From contig NC_089318.1 in assembly GCF_036669915.1 (NCBI RefSeq), positions 15,167,628 to 15,231,627 of the forward strand: a stretch of 64,000 nt of DNA. The letters are read 5' to 3'. The notes beneath the pieces were generated by a model. That model saw only the letters and a program-made list of their open reading frames with translations. It was not told where the DNA came from and searched no databases. Source of the DNA: Pocillopora verrucosa (lineage: Eukaryota > Cnidaria > Anthozoa > Scleractinia > Pocilloporidae). Numbering within the stretch: position 1 is the stretch's first letter; every line of letters begins with the position of its first letter. The position numbers were made by a program, and so were the translations under genes. Positions 19,943-33,232 of this stretch are shown piece after piece.

Positions 19943-22900
19943 ATGGTTGTCACAATCGACGCAACGGTGGATACTGATATGAAATTCGTAGACAGAGTAG
20001 ACGAGAGGCTCAATTGCCCGATCTGCAAGAAGGTTTTCGATGAGCCCTGGCAGACATCATGTGGACATCGATTTTGTAGGGATTGTCTGGAACGTGTTTT
20101 AGGGTTGGTAGAAATTTATCTTTGACTAGTTATTTCTTATCCACTCCTGCTTTCCGCCCGCAACGAAAGCGCTTCAGAAAAAATTGAAATCTGCGTTATT
20201 TACATTTCTATTTGACGGCTGAAAGTGTCCATTTACAGGTGTAAATGAAACCACTACTTCCGACATACACCCAACACTTTCTCTGCCTCGGATGGGAGAA
20301 GCTATCTGGTTCTGTCGAATTAGGATATACTAAGAATAGGTGCTGAATGAAATAATGGATTTTATAGTTATAGTTAACTTCTAATTTTCTCTTTCAGACA
20401 AGAAGACCCAAGATGTCCGAAAGACGGTGAATCAATTTCAAGGCAGCAATCTTTTAGGGATAAATGCTGTGAGAGAGAAGTTCTTAATCTCCAGTGTTTC
20501 TGCCGATTTAATAAAAAGGGATGCGATTGGAAAGGGGAGCTCAGACATCTAAAGGTAATCAGTTTAAAATTTGCATGCACCTTAATCGATCTACCCAAAT
20601 AATGCGACGTAGTCAACTTGCTTGCCTTCAAATCTTAAAATACAGCCTTTGGTTGGTTGAAATCTGCAAAATTTCAGGCAATTAACTCTAATTTTGCTTG
20701 GCTAAGATGGCCGTGAGGTATATCTCGCCGCCGGAAGGTGCAAAATCTTCGAAAAGCTTCTAGAAAATGCAATAACCATGGTTGGTCACGCACGCAAACA
20801 TGTTGCGAAATTTTCAATCAAATTGTCTCGGCTAGAAATTTCTATCAAACACGACAGCCTAGAGAGGTGCTGAATTCTAATATTGAGGGAGCTTATTGCC
20901 CGTGTAACGATAAAACATAGAGATTTCTATTTAAAACTTTAAGACTATCCCAGAAAAACTCATAATTCAAATGATAAGAGTGGCGTGACTTCCTAACACT
21001 TCTAAATGTAAATACCTGCCTGCAAGTCACAACTGAGGTGTGAAGTAGCAAGAAGAAGTAAAAAATAGAAAAAAAATTACTACGCAAAAGCATATTTTAA
21101 AATAAACTGTTATTTAAGCTTCATGCTATTTATTTTAACAGGCTCACGAAGATAGCTGTCAGCACGGTAATGTGAAATGTCAAGCGTGCGGTGAAACTGT
21201 GGAGAGGAGACAGCTCACAGCGCACAGGGAACAAGATTGTATCAACAGGGCAGTGGCGTGTACTTACTGTGGTGGTAAAGTTCGGCATAGCAATATGAAG
21301 GTAAGATGATCAGCTCCATCGTTAAAACAAAAACAAATTATGAAAATTAAATTTTATTTTAAATCTATATCTTCAAGAAACCGATACGGATTAACACTGA
21401 CATGCTGGACTTTTGTCTCAAAATATGAAGACTGTAGAGAAATACCAGTTGAGGTTCACGTATATGTACATGAAGTTTATATTTTCGAAATTTACATCAG
21501 TTTGGTTTGGTCTGATATGAACAAGGTGTAAATAATATAATCATATCGTCTATACTTCATAAAAGCTCAACTTGACCTCAACTTATATTTTATATCTTCT
21601 AAAGGACCATTTGGATATCTGCCCTAAGTTTCCAATCCATTGCTTCTTGAACTGTGGTGAAGAAGGTATACCAAGAGACATGATGAAAGAACACATGACC
21701 ACACGTTGTCTTAGAGCTGAACATCTATGTCCTTTCAGTGCTCATGGCTGTGAATTTAAGGTTAGCTGTTTACTTCTTATCTATCTGTTTGATCTTTCGT
21801 CCCAAAATATGATTTATAAATATCTGAGCGAAAAAGGATCTAAGAGCAGAGAATAGCTTATCGGACCCAACGTAAAGACCACCTTGTGCAATTTGTATTG
21901 CCACGATCTAAATCAGTTTTTCTTTTTCTACAGGGCACTAAACAAACAATCGATCAACACATTGCTGAGAATATCAAGTCTCATCTTAAAATGATGAGCT
22001 ATTCAAGCCATGAATGTAACGAGAAATCAAAACAGATGGAAGAGAAGATATATCTTCTAGAACAAGAAAAAAGTGCTTTAGAACATCAACTACAAAATCA
22101 AGCAGAGGTGTTGGCAGCTGCAAGACAAAACATACAAACGCAACAGACAAAATTATCCCACGTAGAAAACTCCATCGTCGAACAAAAGAGGACAACTGAG
22201 AAACTGCTTGCCGATTTGAAGGTTTTTGAGGCATCTAGAACTAAAGGGGATGTTGTCTCGTCTCAGATGGAAGAAATAATGAACACTCTACGAGAACACG
22301 AGAAGGAGGTGAGTAGTCTTCAGGGTGAAGTGGCTCGTTTGAAATTATCCCCTGCCATGCCGAAAGGTGCGAGTAACTACCGTCCAAAATCCGACGTGTT
22401 TGTCACTCGTGAGTCCGAGCGCCGGCTAGACAGGAATGAGCACCAACTAGCACTGCACGACATTCAATTGTCCGATCATGATATGCAGATTCAAATGCTG
22501 GAGGCTACATCGTATAATGGCACCTACTTTTGGAAGATCGACCGCTACAGCCAACGCTTCCAAGAGGCTGTTACTGGAAAGACTCTATCTATTTACAGCC
22601 CTCCTTTCTACGTAGGACGATTTGGGTACAAAGTATGTGCTCGTCTCTACCCCAATGGAGACGGCATTGGCAAAGGAACGCATTTGTCAATGTTCTTTGT
22701 TGTCATGAGGGGTGAATACGATGCTTTATTACCTTGGCCGTTTCTCCAAAAGGTCCACTTTCGACTGATAGACCAGGACAGGATCCGGGACGCGTATGAT
22801 GCGTTTCGCCCTGAGCCTAACAGCTCAAGCTTTAAAAGACCCACATCAGACATGAACATAGCATCTGGCTGCCCGACATTTATTTCTCACATGGAACTGA

Positions 22901-22986
22901 GGCAAGGTGGCTATATTCGGAACGATACAATGTTTATCAAAATAACTGTAGATACCACTGGTCTGCAAGGAGATATGTGGCAGTAA
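19943..22986 (+). CDS. TRAF3-like RING/zinc-finger/MATH adaptor, copy 1
   Basis: Five exons, 19943-20103, 20398-20554, 21142-21300, 21605-21760 and 21934-22986, give 561 residues with GT-AG introns and consistent phases. Exon 1 has most of a RING (CPIC, then CGHRFCRDC) and exon 2 its last ligands (CPKD, as in TRAF RINGs) and the start of the TRAF zinc fingers (CFCRFNKKGCDWKG). Exons 3 and 4 continue the fingers. Exon 5 has a coiled coil (about 110 residues from MEEKIYLLEQEKSALEHQL) and a MATH/TRAF-C domain with SYNGTYFWKI, GRFGYKVCARLYPNGDG, FFVVMRGEYDALLPWPF and MNIASGCPTF, closest in memory to TRAF3. Known TRAFs bind TNF-receptor or adaptor tails as trimers through TRAF-C and act as ubiquitin ligases through the RING, in NF-kB and innate signalling; a cytosolic role is inferred. 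A frame beginning at 21886 reads through intron sequence and is not used as a start. Confidence 0.92.
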
Positions 22987-25900
22987 ATCCTTGCCTATTG
23001 CAACCTCTCAGGTCTTACATAAGACCTGAAAAAAAACCCCAGCCCAATGGTTTTTGTGGTTTAGTCGGTCAAATTCACTTAATTGTGTGCAAAATTTGCA
23101 TAGTACAGTTTGCTGTTATCTATTATCCTGAAATTTGAATCTGTTATTTATTGTTTCAAAAACCAAGCTCCCGAGTTAATCTTAAATTATTTGGATATCT
23201 ATTTTAATATTATATATAGTTTTCAGGCACTAGCGAAAATAGCTGGTGTAGGTCCATGAAAAGTTACCTGTAATTATAATATATTTATAAAGTGTATTAG
23301 AAAGGCAAAAGACATAGTATTTATTTATGGAAATAAATTTTATGGAAACAAAGAAATAAAATTTCAACTTGAAAGTCCAAAATGTAATTTATCGCAGAAG
23401 TCAAAACAGTAACACAACCCTTTACCAAAACATGTGCTTTAACAATGCTTGCATCATATACGGAATGACAATTTATTTTAATTAGTTTTAAGCTTTTTAT
23501 TCACTAGTAAAATATGTTTTAACTTTTAAATACACGACCACATTAGTTCCGCTGTAATTTTTTATTGTATTTAAATAACTGTTGTTGTGGTTGTTGTTGT
23601 TGTTGACAAGAACAGCCTTAGTCTCTCGACACCTGAGGAGATATGGACTTTATGTTCTGGGAATAAGTGGAGGCCACTGAACTGGACCAAGTGAACTAGT
23701 AAAACCTGATGGATCGGTCACCTCATGTAAAGGACATAATAAGGAAACAAATTAGCGGTGTAACCCTTGTAATATCAAGATATAAGCAAGTACCTAATCA
23801 GAAAGAGAACCAAAGAGGGATGAGAGCTCATTCCAACTGAATTTACTGAAGACTAAATATTCTGTTATACAGCAACACTCCAATTAGTGAAGTTGGTGAA
23901 GAGAGCAAATAATTATGTAAGTACTTGGTATAATATTTTGCTTATGAAAGGTACCTCAGCACAATAAGTCCACGATCATTCGAAACGTGAATAATGAGAC
24001 CGGAGCTGACGACATCAACTGTTACTGACTTAAAAGCATGTCTTGATGAGATTACCGACTTTTGTTCAACAACTGTATCATTGGTAGAACAATCTTACCA
24101 TGAAAGATAGTTCATGAGCTCATATGGACCTTCCGCAATGGTCAACCAACGAGGGGCGGCACTGGTGCCATACTGAAAGCCTTAAAAGTGAAGAGAGCAA
24201 CTTTAGTAGTAGCGGAAAGTACAGTAGAAGTAGTAATAGCAGTAGTAGTAGTAAAGGTAGTAGTAGTACGAATAGCAATTGAAGCAGCAGCAGCAGTAGC
24301 TATAAAAGCATTGGTAGAAGTTTCTATTGTAGTAATAAGAGCATTAAGTTTTACGCGATTAAGAAACATTTACATAATACTTTGTGCAAAGCTGATATAT
24401 AAAATGTCAAAAAAAAAAACATGATATGAGACATTTCAGTGCTGGTAAAGCTTTTGATGAAACTATAAACAGTCATACAAGAGTAGGAAGCAGCATCATC
24501 CAGTCTACCTCTGTCAAAGATAATAGCGACTATACCCCAGCAACAGAACGCAAGGAAACGACGAGGTTGGCGCATAAACCAGCCTGCACTCCACGAGGGA
24601 ATTCCATCCTCTATAAAATCCTTTTTCCTGTCACTGGTGACTAGGCTATGAAGACGATTACGAAAGATCATCTAAGATACATGAGATGGAAATTTTTTCT
24701 CTTCTGGTGGACCTTAGGATCTTAGGACCTCCTAAGCGTTTCAGCTTCTAGGAGAAGATGAAGAGACTGAAGACCTATGCTAAACAAAGAGGTCCTGTCA
24801 TCATCACAGCCTATATCCAACGCACCGACACCGATCGCGGTCCATGCAAACCTACTTAACTATGTAGACCATTGGCACAAAAATAAATTGAATATAGGCC
24901 TCGAAAGCTGGTGACGTTTTGCCTAACTTCGACGTGGAATTCAAATCAGTGTTTCTGTTGACCTGGTATGTACAGTTTATCTTCTTGGAAGTTCATTTTT
25001 TCTACGATGATCAAAAGTATGATCAATTAGACGCGACCATCTTTGATTCACCGTGGGTTTAAAAATGCGTACATCATACACCAAAAACTGAAAAACGCAT
25101 TTATTCTATAAGCCCCCATTTTCCCGTCGTTTAGAACAATAAATTTTTGTAGTAAATCATTTGGTTTTCCTTCCGTATGAGGCGTCATATAAGGGATGGA
25201 AAGGGACAATACTCGCCAACTAAATCCTTATGGAGCTGGGCCAAATACCTTAGTCAAGGGCAGGATGCCCCAGGATTTTGTAAAATTTTCCAGCTGGTTA
25301 CTAATTTGATGATTTCGTTTGTATCCAAAAACAAATCGCCAAGAGCCTTTCACTCTTATCTCAGGAAGGCACTATATCTGGTGCGTCTGGGTACTTTTGT
25401 TATTCACTTCCCTGACGCAACTTAACGGGATGTTATGAAAACTGATGTAAGTCCTTAAACACAGACTAGAGTATTTTTACACTGTATAGAGAGAGACTCT
25501 AAGAATTTCTTATTTTAATAGCGGGGAAGCACCGTAATCAGCGTTTTCAAATACTTTTATTGTTCATTTCTCTGACGTAACTCAAACGGGACTTTACGCA
25601 TGTCACAGTGACGCATTGACAAGACTATTTCGTCGGAGACGTGCAACTATGCCGTTGCCTTCTGATAAGATATTCATGGGAACTTTCTGATCATGAAAAG
25701 GTAATAGTTAATGAAAAGGTGTAAGATTTTAATATTGTATGCGTCACTATAGATAATACCAAAAGGGCTCGATTTTAGCAGAGTTTCAAGGTCGAGACTA
25801 AGATTTTCGTATAGCATCGAGGATTTTCCCCGGTTAGACTAAGACGTCAGTTTTTGTTGGAGCAGTAAACTTAAATATGCAAGCTGGAATCAAGTCATAC

Positions 25901-26689
25901 AGGCTGGACCGTGTTGAAATTAATTTGCAGACAAAATTTCCAATTTTCCGCATTTCGTTGTAGATTGTTAATCAAACCATGGTGATCTAACGGTCTCTTG
26001 ATAATTAAAAATACTCGTTAATTGAGTAAAACAGCTTTACCCAGTGTGTCACGATGTTATTCTAGTAGTATTAGTTTGATGAAACCTTTTTCAAACTTTG
26101 TTTACATAAAGTCACCATTAGTTTAAACTGCCTTTTCACGAAATGAAAACATCCAGAATAAGGAATTTAGACAATCAAGGGAATTCCCTATACCTCTCTC
26201 AGGGAAAAACCTTATTCGTCGTTTTTAATAACTTTTGGTATTCATTTCCTTGGGATAACTGAATCTTGATGTCATGGCAGTGACGCAAGTAACAATGCAC
26301 ACACAATAGCATTAGCTCCGGTATGTAAACTGTGGTGCAAACAGCTTCAATTGAAATATCTAAGGTCACCGTATGAGCAGATAATATTTACCGAATAAGT
26401 TATGATATGGTAGATCTATCAAGTGTATCATTCCACAGATCACATAACAGACATGATTTAAACAGATTGAAGGTTAAGACTGATCCTTTTCTTTTTCAGC
26501 TCTTTGGAATTGATCCGGCTAGATTGCTGAAGCAGTAAACTCACCTATGCAAGAAAACCTTCGGGAGACCTTATGACGTGGGCAAAATATATATTTCGAC
26601 CTGACTCAATACCAGAGTTGTAGATTTGTATAGTAACGTGAACGTACTGTTCTTTGAAGTCTGGATCGTCTTTGTGAAAACGATACCTT
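22987..26689. repeat. Downstream spacer of TRAF copy 1 (duplicated block)
   Basis: The 3' UTR-like stretch (GGTTTTTGTGGTTTAGT, then GTGTGCAAAATTTGCAT) and following blocks recur after copies 2 and 3. For example, 23690-23800 (GAACTAGTAAAACCTGATGG) matches 32560 and 47760, 25100-25500 (CCCCCATTTTCCCGTC) matches 35290 and 49320, and 25970-26560 matches 40330-40860 and 50880-51390. AATAAA signals occur near 23330-23357. No coding was recognised. This copy lacks the MITE found at 33058 and 48232. Confidence 0.75.
24203..24305. repeat. AGT/AGC trinucleotide tract
   Basis: Interrupted AGTAGT units followed by GCAGCAGCAGCAG. Shorter relative of the tract at 33899-34110 at the equivalent place in the duplicated spacer; apparent poly-Val and poly-Thr frames here are not proteins. 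Confidence 0.85.
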
Positions 26690-27264
26690 TGAGACTCGTT
26701 AGCCATCTTGAGCCGTTAAATATGACGATTCTTACAAAAGATAAGCCCTTCAATTCTGTCTCCCGCTCGTAGTGTAACTCGAAATGGAGATCTTTGGCAG
26801 TAAAGAGCATGAACACAGGACAAGTCATGCGAATAAAGTGGAGTAACACAACTTTGCATGAAGACACGTACTGTGTTATAAGGTCCAAATCGGAGTAAGA
26901 CGACTATTTCCCTACGTGACCACTCAACACAAAGAGTCACTGAAATATTTCACTTTATGATCATTATTGAAGGTTGCTTCACGTAAATGAACAATACACT
27001 CTTTTGCAATCAGCTTATTCTATTGTGTTTGTTTACGAGATGTTGATACGCGTCACAGTGATATGCATGTCATGCAGCTCGTAAAATTACGTACATTCTG
27101 GCAACTGACGTCACGAATGAGTACACGTCCACTGAATCTAAAAATATCTAAAAATGGGAGAGTAGAAGCTATATATGTTGAAGTTTGTGCGTTTATCTTC
27201 ATATAGAATATTCATTCAGTGGAAAATTGTGGGCGCTTTACTGACTCGTTTCATTGGCTGAACT
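26690..27264 (+). promoter_or_regulatory. Type A upstream region of TRAF copy 2
   Basis: Conserved block at 26870-26930, a palindromic CRE TGACGTCA at 27106-27113, and TATA-like CTATATATG at about 27169-27177, some 90 bases before the ATG. Order and spacing match copy 3. Binding by CREB/ATF-type factors is inferred from the site alone. Confidence 0.55.
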
Positions 27265-30236
27265 ATGGTTGTCGCAATCGACACAATGGTGGATACTGAT
27301 ATGAAATTCGTAGACAGAGTAGACGAGAGGCTTAATTGCCCGATCTGTAAGAAGGTTTTCGATGAGCCCTGGCAGACAACATGCGGACATCGATTTTGTA
27401 GCGACTGTCTGGAACGTCTTTTAGGGTAGGTCGAAATTTTTCATTGACTACTTATTTGTTATCCACTCCTGCTTTTCCGTCCGAAACGAAGTCGCTTCAG
27501 AAAAATTGAAATCTACTTTAATTTCTATTTGACGGCTGAAAATGTCCATTTACAGGTGTAATTGAAATCACTACTTCCGAGTTACTTCCGACACTTTTTC
27601 CGCCCCGGATGGGAAAAGCCATCTGGTTCTGTCGACTTAAGATATGCCAGAATGAGTGTTGAATGAAATTATGAATTTTATAGTTATATTTAACTTCGAA
27701 TTTACTCCTTCAGACAAGAAAACCCAAGGTGTCCGATAGAGGGTGAATCAATTTCAAGACAGCAATCTTTTAGGGATAAATGCTGTGAGAGAGAAGTTCT
27801 TAATCTTCGATGTTTCTGCCGATTTAATAACAAAGGATGCGAATGGAAAGGGGAGCTCAGATATCTAAAGGTATTCAGTGCAAAATTTGCATGTACCTTT
27901 ATCGATCTACCCAAATAGAGTGGCGTTGTGAACTTGCCTGCCTTCAACGCTTGAAAAACAGCCTTTGATTGAAATCTGCAAACTTTCAGGCAACGAACTC
28001 TAATTTTGCTTGCCTAAGACGTACGTGAGGTACATCTCGCCGCCGAAAGGTGTAAAATCTTCGAAAAGCTTCTAGAAAATGCAATAAACATAGCTGGTCA
28101 CGCACGCAAACATATTGCGAAATTTTCAATCAACGGTCTCGGCTAGAAATTTCTGGCAAAAATGACAGCATAAACAGGTGCTGAATTCTGATGTTGTGAG
28201 AGCTTATTGCCTGTGTAACGATGAAAGATACAGACCTATTTAAAACTTTAAGACTATCCCAGACAAACTCTTATAATTCACATGATTAGAGTGGCGTGAC
28301 TTCCTAAGACTTCTAAAATGTAAATACCTGCCTGCAAGTCACAAGTGAGGTTTGAAGTAGCGAGAAGAGGTAAAAATAAAACAAAATTCAAAAGCAGAAA
28401 ACATATTTTACAATTAAATGTCATTTAAACTCCATACTCTTTATTTTAACAGACACACGAAGATAGCTGTCAGTACGGTAATGTAAAATGTCAAGCGTGC
28501 GGTGAAACTGTGGAGAGGAGACAGCTCACGGCGCACAGGGAGCAAGATTGTATCAACAGGGCAGTGGCGTGTACCTACTGTGGTGGCGAGGTTCGGCATA
28601 GTTATATGAAGGTAAGATGATCAGCTCCATTGTTAAAACAAAAAACCGATATGGATTGACACTGACATGCTCGAAGTTTGTCTCAAAATATGAAGACTGA
28701 AGAGAAATACCAGTTGAATTTCACGTCAGCACATACATGTATATGTAGTTTACATCTTCGAAAATATACATCAATTTGGTTTGGTCTGATATGAGCAAGG
28801 TGTTAATAACTAAATATGATCGTATCGTCTATACTGCATAAAAGGTCAACTCGACCCCAACTTATATTTTATATCTTCTAAAGGAACATTTGGATGTGTG
28901 CCTTAAGTTTCCAATCCAGTGCTTCTTGAACTGTGGTGAAGAGGGTATACCAAGAGACATGATGGAAGAACACGTGTCCACACGTTGTCTTAAAGCTGAA
29001 CATCTATGTCCTTTTAGTGTTCATGGCTGTGAATTTAAGGTTAGTTATTTACTTTGTCTATTTGTTTGATCTTTCGTCCTAAATGTCTGAGCATACAAGG
29101 ATCTAACAGAAGAAAATAGCATATCGGACCCAATATAAGACCACCTTATGTAGTTTGTATTGCCACAATCCAAATAAGTTTTTCTTTTTCTTTTTCTACA
29201 GGGCACTAAACAAAATATCGATCAACACGTTGCTGAGAATATCGAGTCTCATCTTGAAATAATGAACTATTCAAGCAATGAATGTAACGAGAAATTAAAA
29301 CAGATGGAAGAGAAGATATATCGTCTAGAAAAAGAAAAAAGTACTTTGGAACATCAACTACAAAATCAAGCAGAGGTGTTGGCAGCTGCAAGACAAAATA
29401 CACAAACGCAACAGACAAAACTGTCCCAAGTAGAAAACTCCATCATCGAACAAAAGAGGACAACTGAGAAATTGCTCGCCGATTTAAAGGTTTTTGAGGC
29501 ATCTAGAACCAAGGGAGATGTTGTCTCGTCTCAGATGGAAGAAATAATGAACACTCTGCGAGAACACGAGAAGGAGGTGAGCAGTCTTCAGGGTGAAGTG
29601 GCCCATTTGAAATTATACCCGAGTAACTCTTGTTCAAAATCCGACGTGTCTCTCACTCGTGAGTCCGAGCGCCGACTGGACAGGAATGAGCACCAACTAG
29701 CTCTGCACGACATTCAATTGTCTGATCATGATATGCAGATTCAGATGCTGGAGGCTACATCGTATAATGGCACCTACTTTTGGAAGATCGACCGCTACAG
29801 CCAACGCTTCCAAGAGGCTGTTACTGGAAAGACTCTCTCTATTTACAGCCCTCCTTTCTATGTAGGACGGTTTGGGTACAAAGTATGTGCTCGTCTCTAC
29901 CCCAATGGAGACGGCATTGGCAAAGGAACGCATTTGTCAATGTTCTTTGTTGTCATGAGGGGTGAATACGATGCTTTATTACCTTGGCCGTTTCTCCAAA
30001 AGGTTCATTTTCGACTGATAGACCAGGACAGGATCCGGGACGCGTATGATGCATTTCGCCCTGTGCCTAACAACTCAAGCTTTAAAAGACCCACATCAGA
30101 CATGAACATAGCATCTGGCTGCCCGACGTTTATTTCTCATATGGAACTAAGGCAAGGTGGCTATATTCGGAACGATACAATGTTTATCAAAATAACTGTA
30201 GATACCACTGGTCTGCAAGGAGATATGTGGCAGTAA
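27265..30236 (+). CDS. TRAF3-like RING/zinc-finger/MATH adaptor, copy 2
   Basis: Exons 27265-27425, 27714-27870, 28453-28611, 28884-29039 and 29202-30236 give 555 residues. Layout and phases are as in copy 1: RING (CPIC, CGHRFCSDC, CPIE), TRAF fingers, coiled coil, MATH. The last RING ligand differs: copies 1 and 3 have CPKD or CPTD whereas this copy has CPIE, so zinc or structural contacts at that point may change. The linker between coiled coil and MATH is six residues shorter (PSNSCSKSD instead of PATPKGASNYRPKSD). Over the last 185 residues it differs from copy 1 at only two positions (EPNS to VPNN). All splice sites read well and no stop interrupts the exons, so it should be functional. 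Role as described for the family: receptor-proximal signalling adaptor and probable ubiquitin ligase. Confidence 0.92.
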
Positions 30237-31323
30237 ATCCTTGCCTATTACAACCTCTCAGGTCTTACATAAGACCTGAGTGCCTGGAACGGACAATACC
30301 CTTGCCGTACGGTTTTTGTGGTTTAGTTGGTCAAATTCTCTTAATCGTGTGCAAGATTTGCATGGTGCAGTTTGCTGTTATCTATTATCCTTAAATTTAG
30401 ATCTGTTATTTATTGCTTGAAAAACCAAGCTCCCGAGTCAATCTTAAACTATTTGGATAGCTATTGTAATATAATATCAATTAGTTTTCAGGCAGTAGCG
30501 AAAATTTTTCGTGTGGGTCCATGTAAAGTTACCTGTAATTATAATATATTTATAAAGTGTATTCGAAAGGCAAAAGACATAGTATTTATTTATGGAAAGA
30601 AACTTTATGGAAACAAAGAAATAAAATTTCAACTTCAAAGTCCAAAATGTAATTTATTGCAGAAGTCAAAACGGTATTCATAAAATTTCCCTCGTTTTGG
30701 GCAACACTAGGAACGACCCCTTACCAAAACATATGTTTTAACAGTGACCAATTACAGAGACGGTTTTCCGTGATGAAAATATGTCATCTAGAAATGTGCT
30801 TTTGGAAAAAAATATGATATAATATTTATAACTTCAAATATCATGACTTATGTTTTGAAAGCGGCCTGGATAATATTTATAATGCTTTATATTTCTTATG
30901 ACTCTCAGAAAATATTAACTGTATATTTAATATATAACTGAATATTTATTTTTTATTTGTAATTTTGTAGATAGCTAAAAATATACAAATAAATCATTTT
31001 GAAAGAATATTGATATGAAAAATTGACTTTATTAAAAAAAAAGATAAGTAAGGATACATCATCAATAACTTTGATTCGGTATTTCAAACTCATTATAGTA
31101 CAATGTGTGTTGTGAATTTTTCCAAAGACGCTATAAGTGAAAGCGTGGCTCAAAACCATCCACTTCGTCGTGATGTGTAGCCTCAAAAATTTTGTAAGCT
31201 GTGACACTTGGGGTCTTACCTCCTTGCCCTTGATAAGTTGAGAAAGTTTGACAGGTCTCAGGTGAGAGGAAAGACAGCATAATGCGCCTGGACCTTTATT
31301 TAGGGGGAAGTTAGTATGTGAGC
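30237..31323. repeat. Downstream spacer of TRAF copy 2, first part
   Basis: Parallel to 46426-47473 after copy 3, including AAGGCAAAAGACATAGT, GGAAACAAAGAAATAAA and a later stretch with CCATCCACTTCGTCGTG. The 3' UTR probably ends within the first 400 bases; AATAAA is at about 30621. No coding recognised. Confidence 0.7.
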
Positions 31324-31329
31324 ATTATG

Positions 31330-32280
31330 TCGCCCCATGTAAGGTAATCCGGATTCCAAAATCCAGGAAATTTTTGCTCGTGGAATCCGGAATACTGGGC
31401 ATTGGAATCCAGAATCCAGCTTTTGGAACCCAGAATCCCACTAAAAAGTGAATCCAGGATCCATTTCTTGAAAATCCATTTTCATGAAAATCCATTTCAA
31501 GTCGTATTAACGGCTTTCACGCGCATCCACACAACCCGGTCATGCTAAAACACAGACTGCACACCGTGCAGACTGCGCTTATTTCGCCGAAGAATTTCGA
31601 CTGTTATAGCTCGCTGTTACCTTTAAATCAGCATCACTGTCTACACAAATTACGTCTGCAATCATCTTGGCGCGTGGGGCTAATCTCCATGTGCTCGAAA
31701 AAACTTGAGCCTACGATTTTGTTTTCCTAGGTAACGTGGGCTTCGAAATAATTTCGTAAAATTTCGTTATGTGGTGTCCAATTAATTGGAAAAAGTTCCA
31801 ACGTTATCATGAGTAAGGAAAAGGCGTTCGCACCTTAATCATATGTAAATCACAGTTTAAAAGAAAAGAAAAAAAATTGCACAGTCTTCATGGTCTGTGT
31901 TTTATCGTGACCGATGCAACCACTGTGCAGTGCAGTTTACTCACGTGTTCAATTATATTTCAGTTTTCCCGAAAGAAAAGTTTATCCCTTAATTTGCTGT
32001 AATATATTTCTTGTAATTATCAAATATTGTCATGGAAATATGAATAGAGAAACATGCATTCACAAACATGTCCTTCAATAAATAAATCCGCCATTGAAGT
32101 CATTCCTAGAGAACGAAATGCGAAAATTAGGAGCAAACCAGAAACTAAAATCTGGAATATTTTGTGTTTTGGAATTCGGAATCTGCAGGGATAGAATCCG
32201 GAATCCAGCACCTGGAATCTGGAATCCACAACGTGGAATCCAGAGTCTATTACTGTCCTGGATAATCTTACATGGGGCGA
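31330..32280. mobile_element. 951-bp DNA element with 14-bp perfect TIRs and empty-site paralogue
   Basis: Starts TCGCCCCATGTAAG and ends CTTACATGGGGCGA, a perfect 14-bp inverted pair. It is flanked by ATTATG at 31324-31329 and again at 32281-32286. The duplicated spacer behind copy 3 carries the undisturbed site AGCATTATGTTGTAAC (about 47471-47486), so insertion and a 6-bp target duplication are directly visible. Both subterminal regions are packed with GGAATCC-type units (GGAATCCGGAATCC, GGAATCCAGAATCC) in opposite orientations. No transposase was seen, so it is nonautonomous; a 6-bp duplication does not by itself fix the superfamily. Confidence 0.85.
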
Positions 32281-32286
32281 ATTATG

Positions 32287-33057
32287 TTGTAACTACTTAA
32301 TCTCGTTGAGAAAAAGATTAGCTCATTTTGTTTACTGAGTCCCTTCCCTTTAGCTTTTGCTGTCTTCTGATTAAAGCTACCAAAATATATCATGAGAACG
32401 AAAGAGAGTCTACCTGGTTACGTTGCAAAGCAATGGTCCACACGGGAGAGAGGAGAGCTTGCGTCATGTACGGAATGACAAAAACAGCCTAGATCTTCAG
32501 ACACATGGGGAGATATGGGCTTTGATACTCTGGAAATAAGTAAAGGCCCTGGACTGGGCCTAGTGAATTGGTAAAACCTAATGGATCAGTTAGCTCATGT
32601 ACAGGACATAACAAGGAAACAAATTAGCGGTGTAACCCTTGTAACATCAAGAGATAGCAAGCGCCTAATCAGAAAGAGAACCAACGAGTCATAGGATGAT
32701 TAGAGCTCATTCCAACTAAAATCACTTTAGACTAAATACTCTGTTATACAACTACACTCCAACTAGTGAAGTTGATGACGAGAGAAAATATGCATGTACT
32801 TGTAAGACATTTTGCGTATGAAAGGTACCTCGGCATAATAAGTCCATGATCATTCGAAGCGTGACTAAAAAGGTTGGAGCTAACAACATCAACTGTTAAT
32901 GACCCATGGAAAAAAACGTCTTGGTGAGATTAACGACTTTTGTTTAAAAAAACTGTTTCATTGGCAGAACAATCTTGCCATGAAAGAACGTTCATGAAAG
33001 TACGCATGTGGACATCCCCCAGCGGTCAATGAGCTGCAGCGAGGGGCGGTACTTGTG
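32287..33057. repeat. Downstream spacer of TRAF copy 2, middle part
   Basis: Matches 47480-48231 behind copy 3 and in part 23440-24160 behind copy 1 (CGGAATGACA, CCTAATGGATCAGTTAG, CAAATTAGCGGTGTAACCC). No gene recognised. Confidence 0.7.
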
Positions 33058-33232
33058 CAATATTAGTATAGGTAATCACATGATTTCGAGTGCAATTTGG
33101 TAAAAATAAGCACGAGTAAATTTTTTCAGACTAACGAGTCCGTAGGGTGAGTGCAATTTGTGGTCTAACGAATGCTTATTTATTCCAAATTGTACGAGAA
33201 AAATCATGTGATTACGTGTTAATAATATACAT
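33058..33232. mobile_element. Small MITE-like insertion, also at 48232-48425
   Basis: Inverted ends: TATTAG-TATAGGTAATCACATGATT on the left and AATCATGTGATTACGTGTTAATAATA on the right, with a second inverted pair inside (GCAATTTGG...AAATAAGCA and TGCTTATTTATTCCAAATTG). Copy 1's spacer has no such insertion at the corresponding place after GTGCCATACTG (about 24166). Confidence 0.65.

Noticed and set aside
21886..21933. Upstream start of the long TRAF frame in copy 1 (and 54271 in copy 4)
   Set aside because: These codons lie in intron sequence before the CTACAG acceptor; the acceptor and exon start are conserved in all four copies.
21986..22859. Overlapping frames on both strands within TRAF exon 5 and its paralogues
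   Set aside because: Shadows of the strongly conserved coding exon, repeated at the same relative place in each copy.
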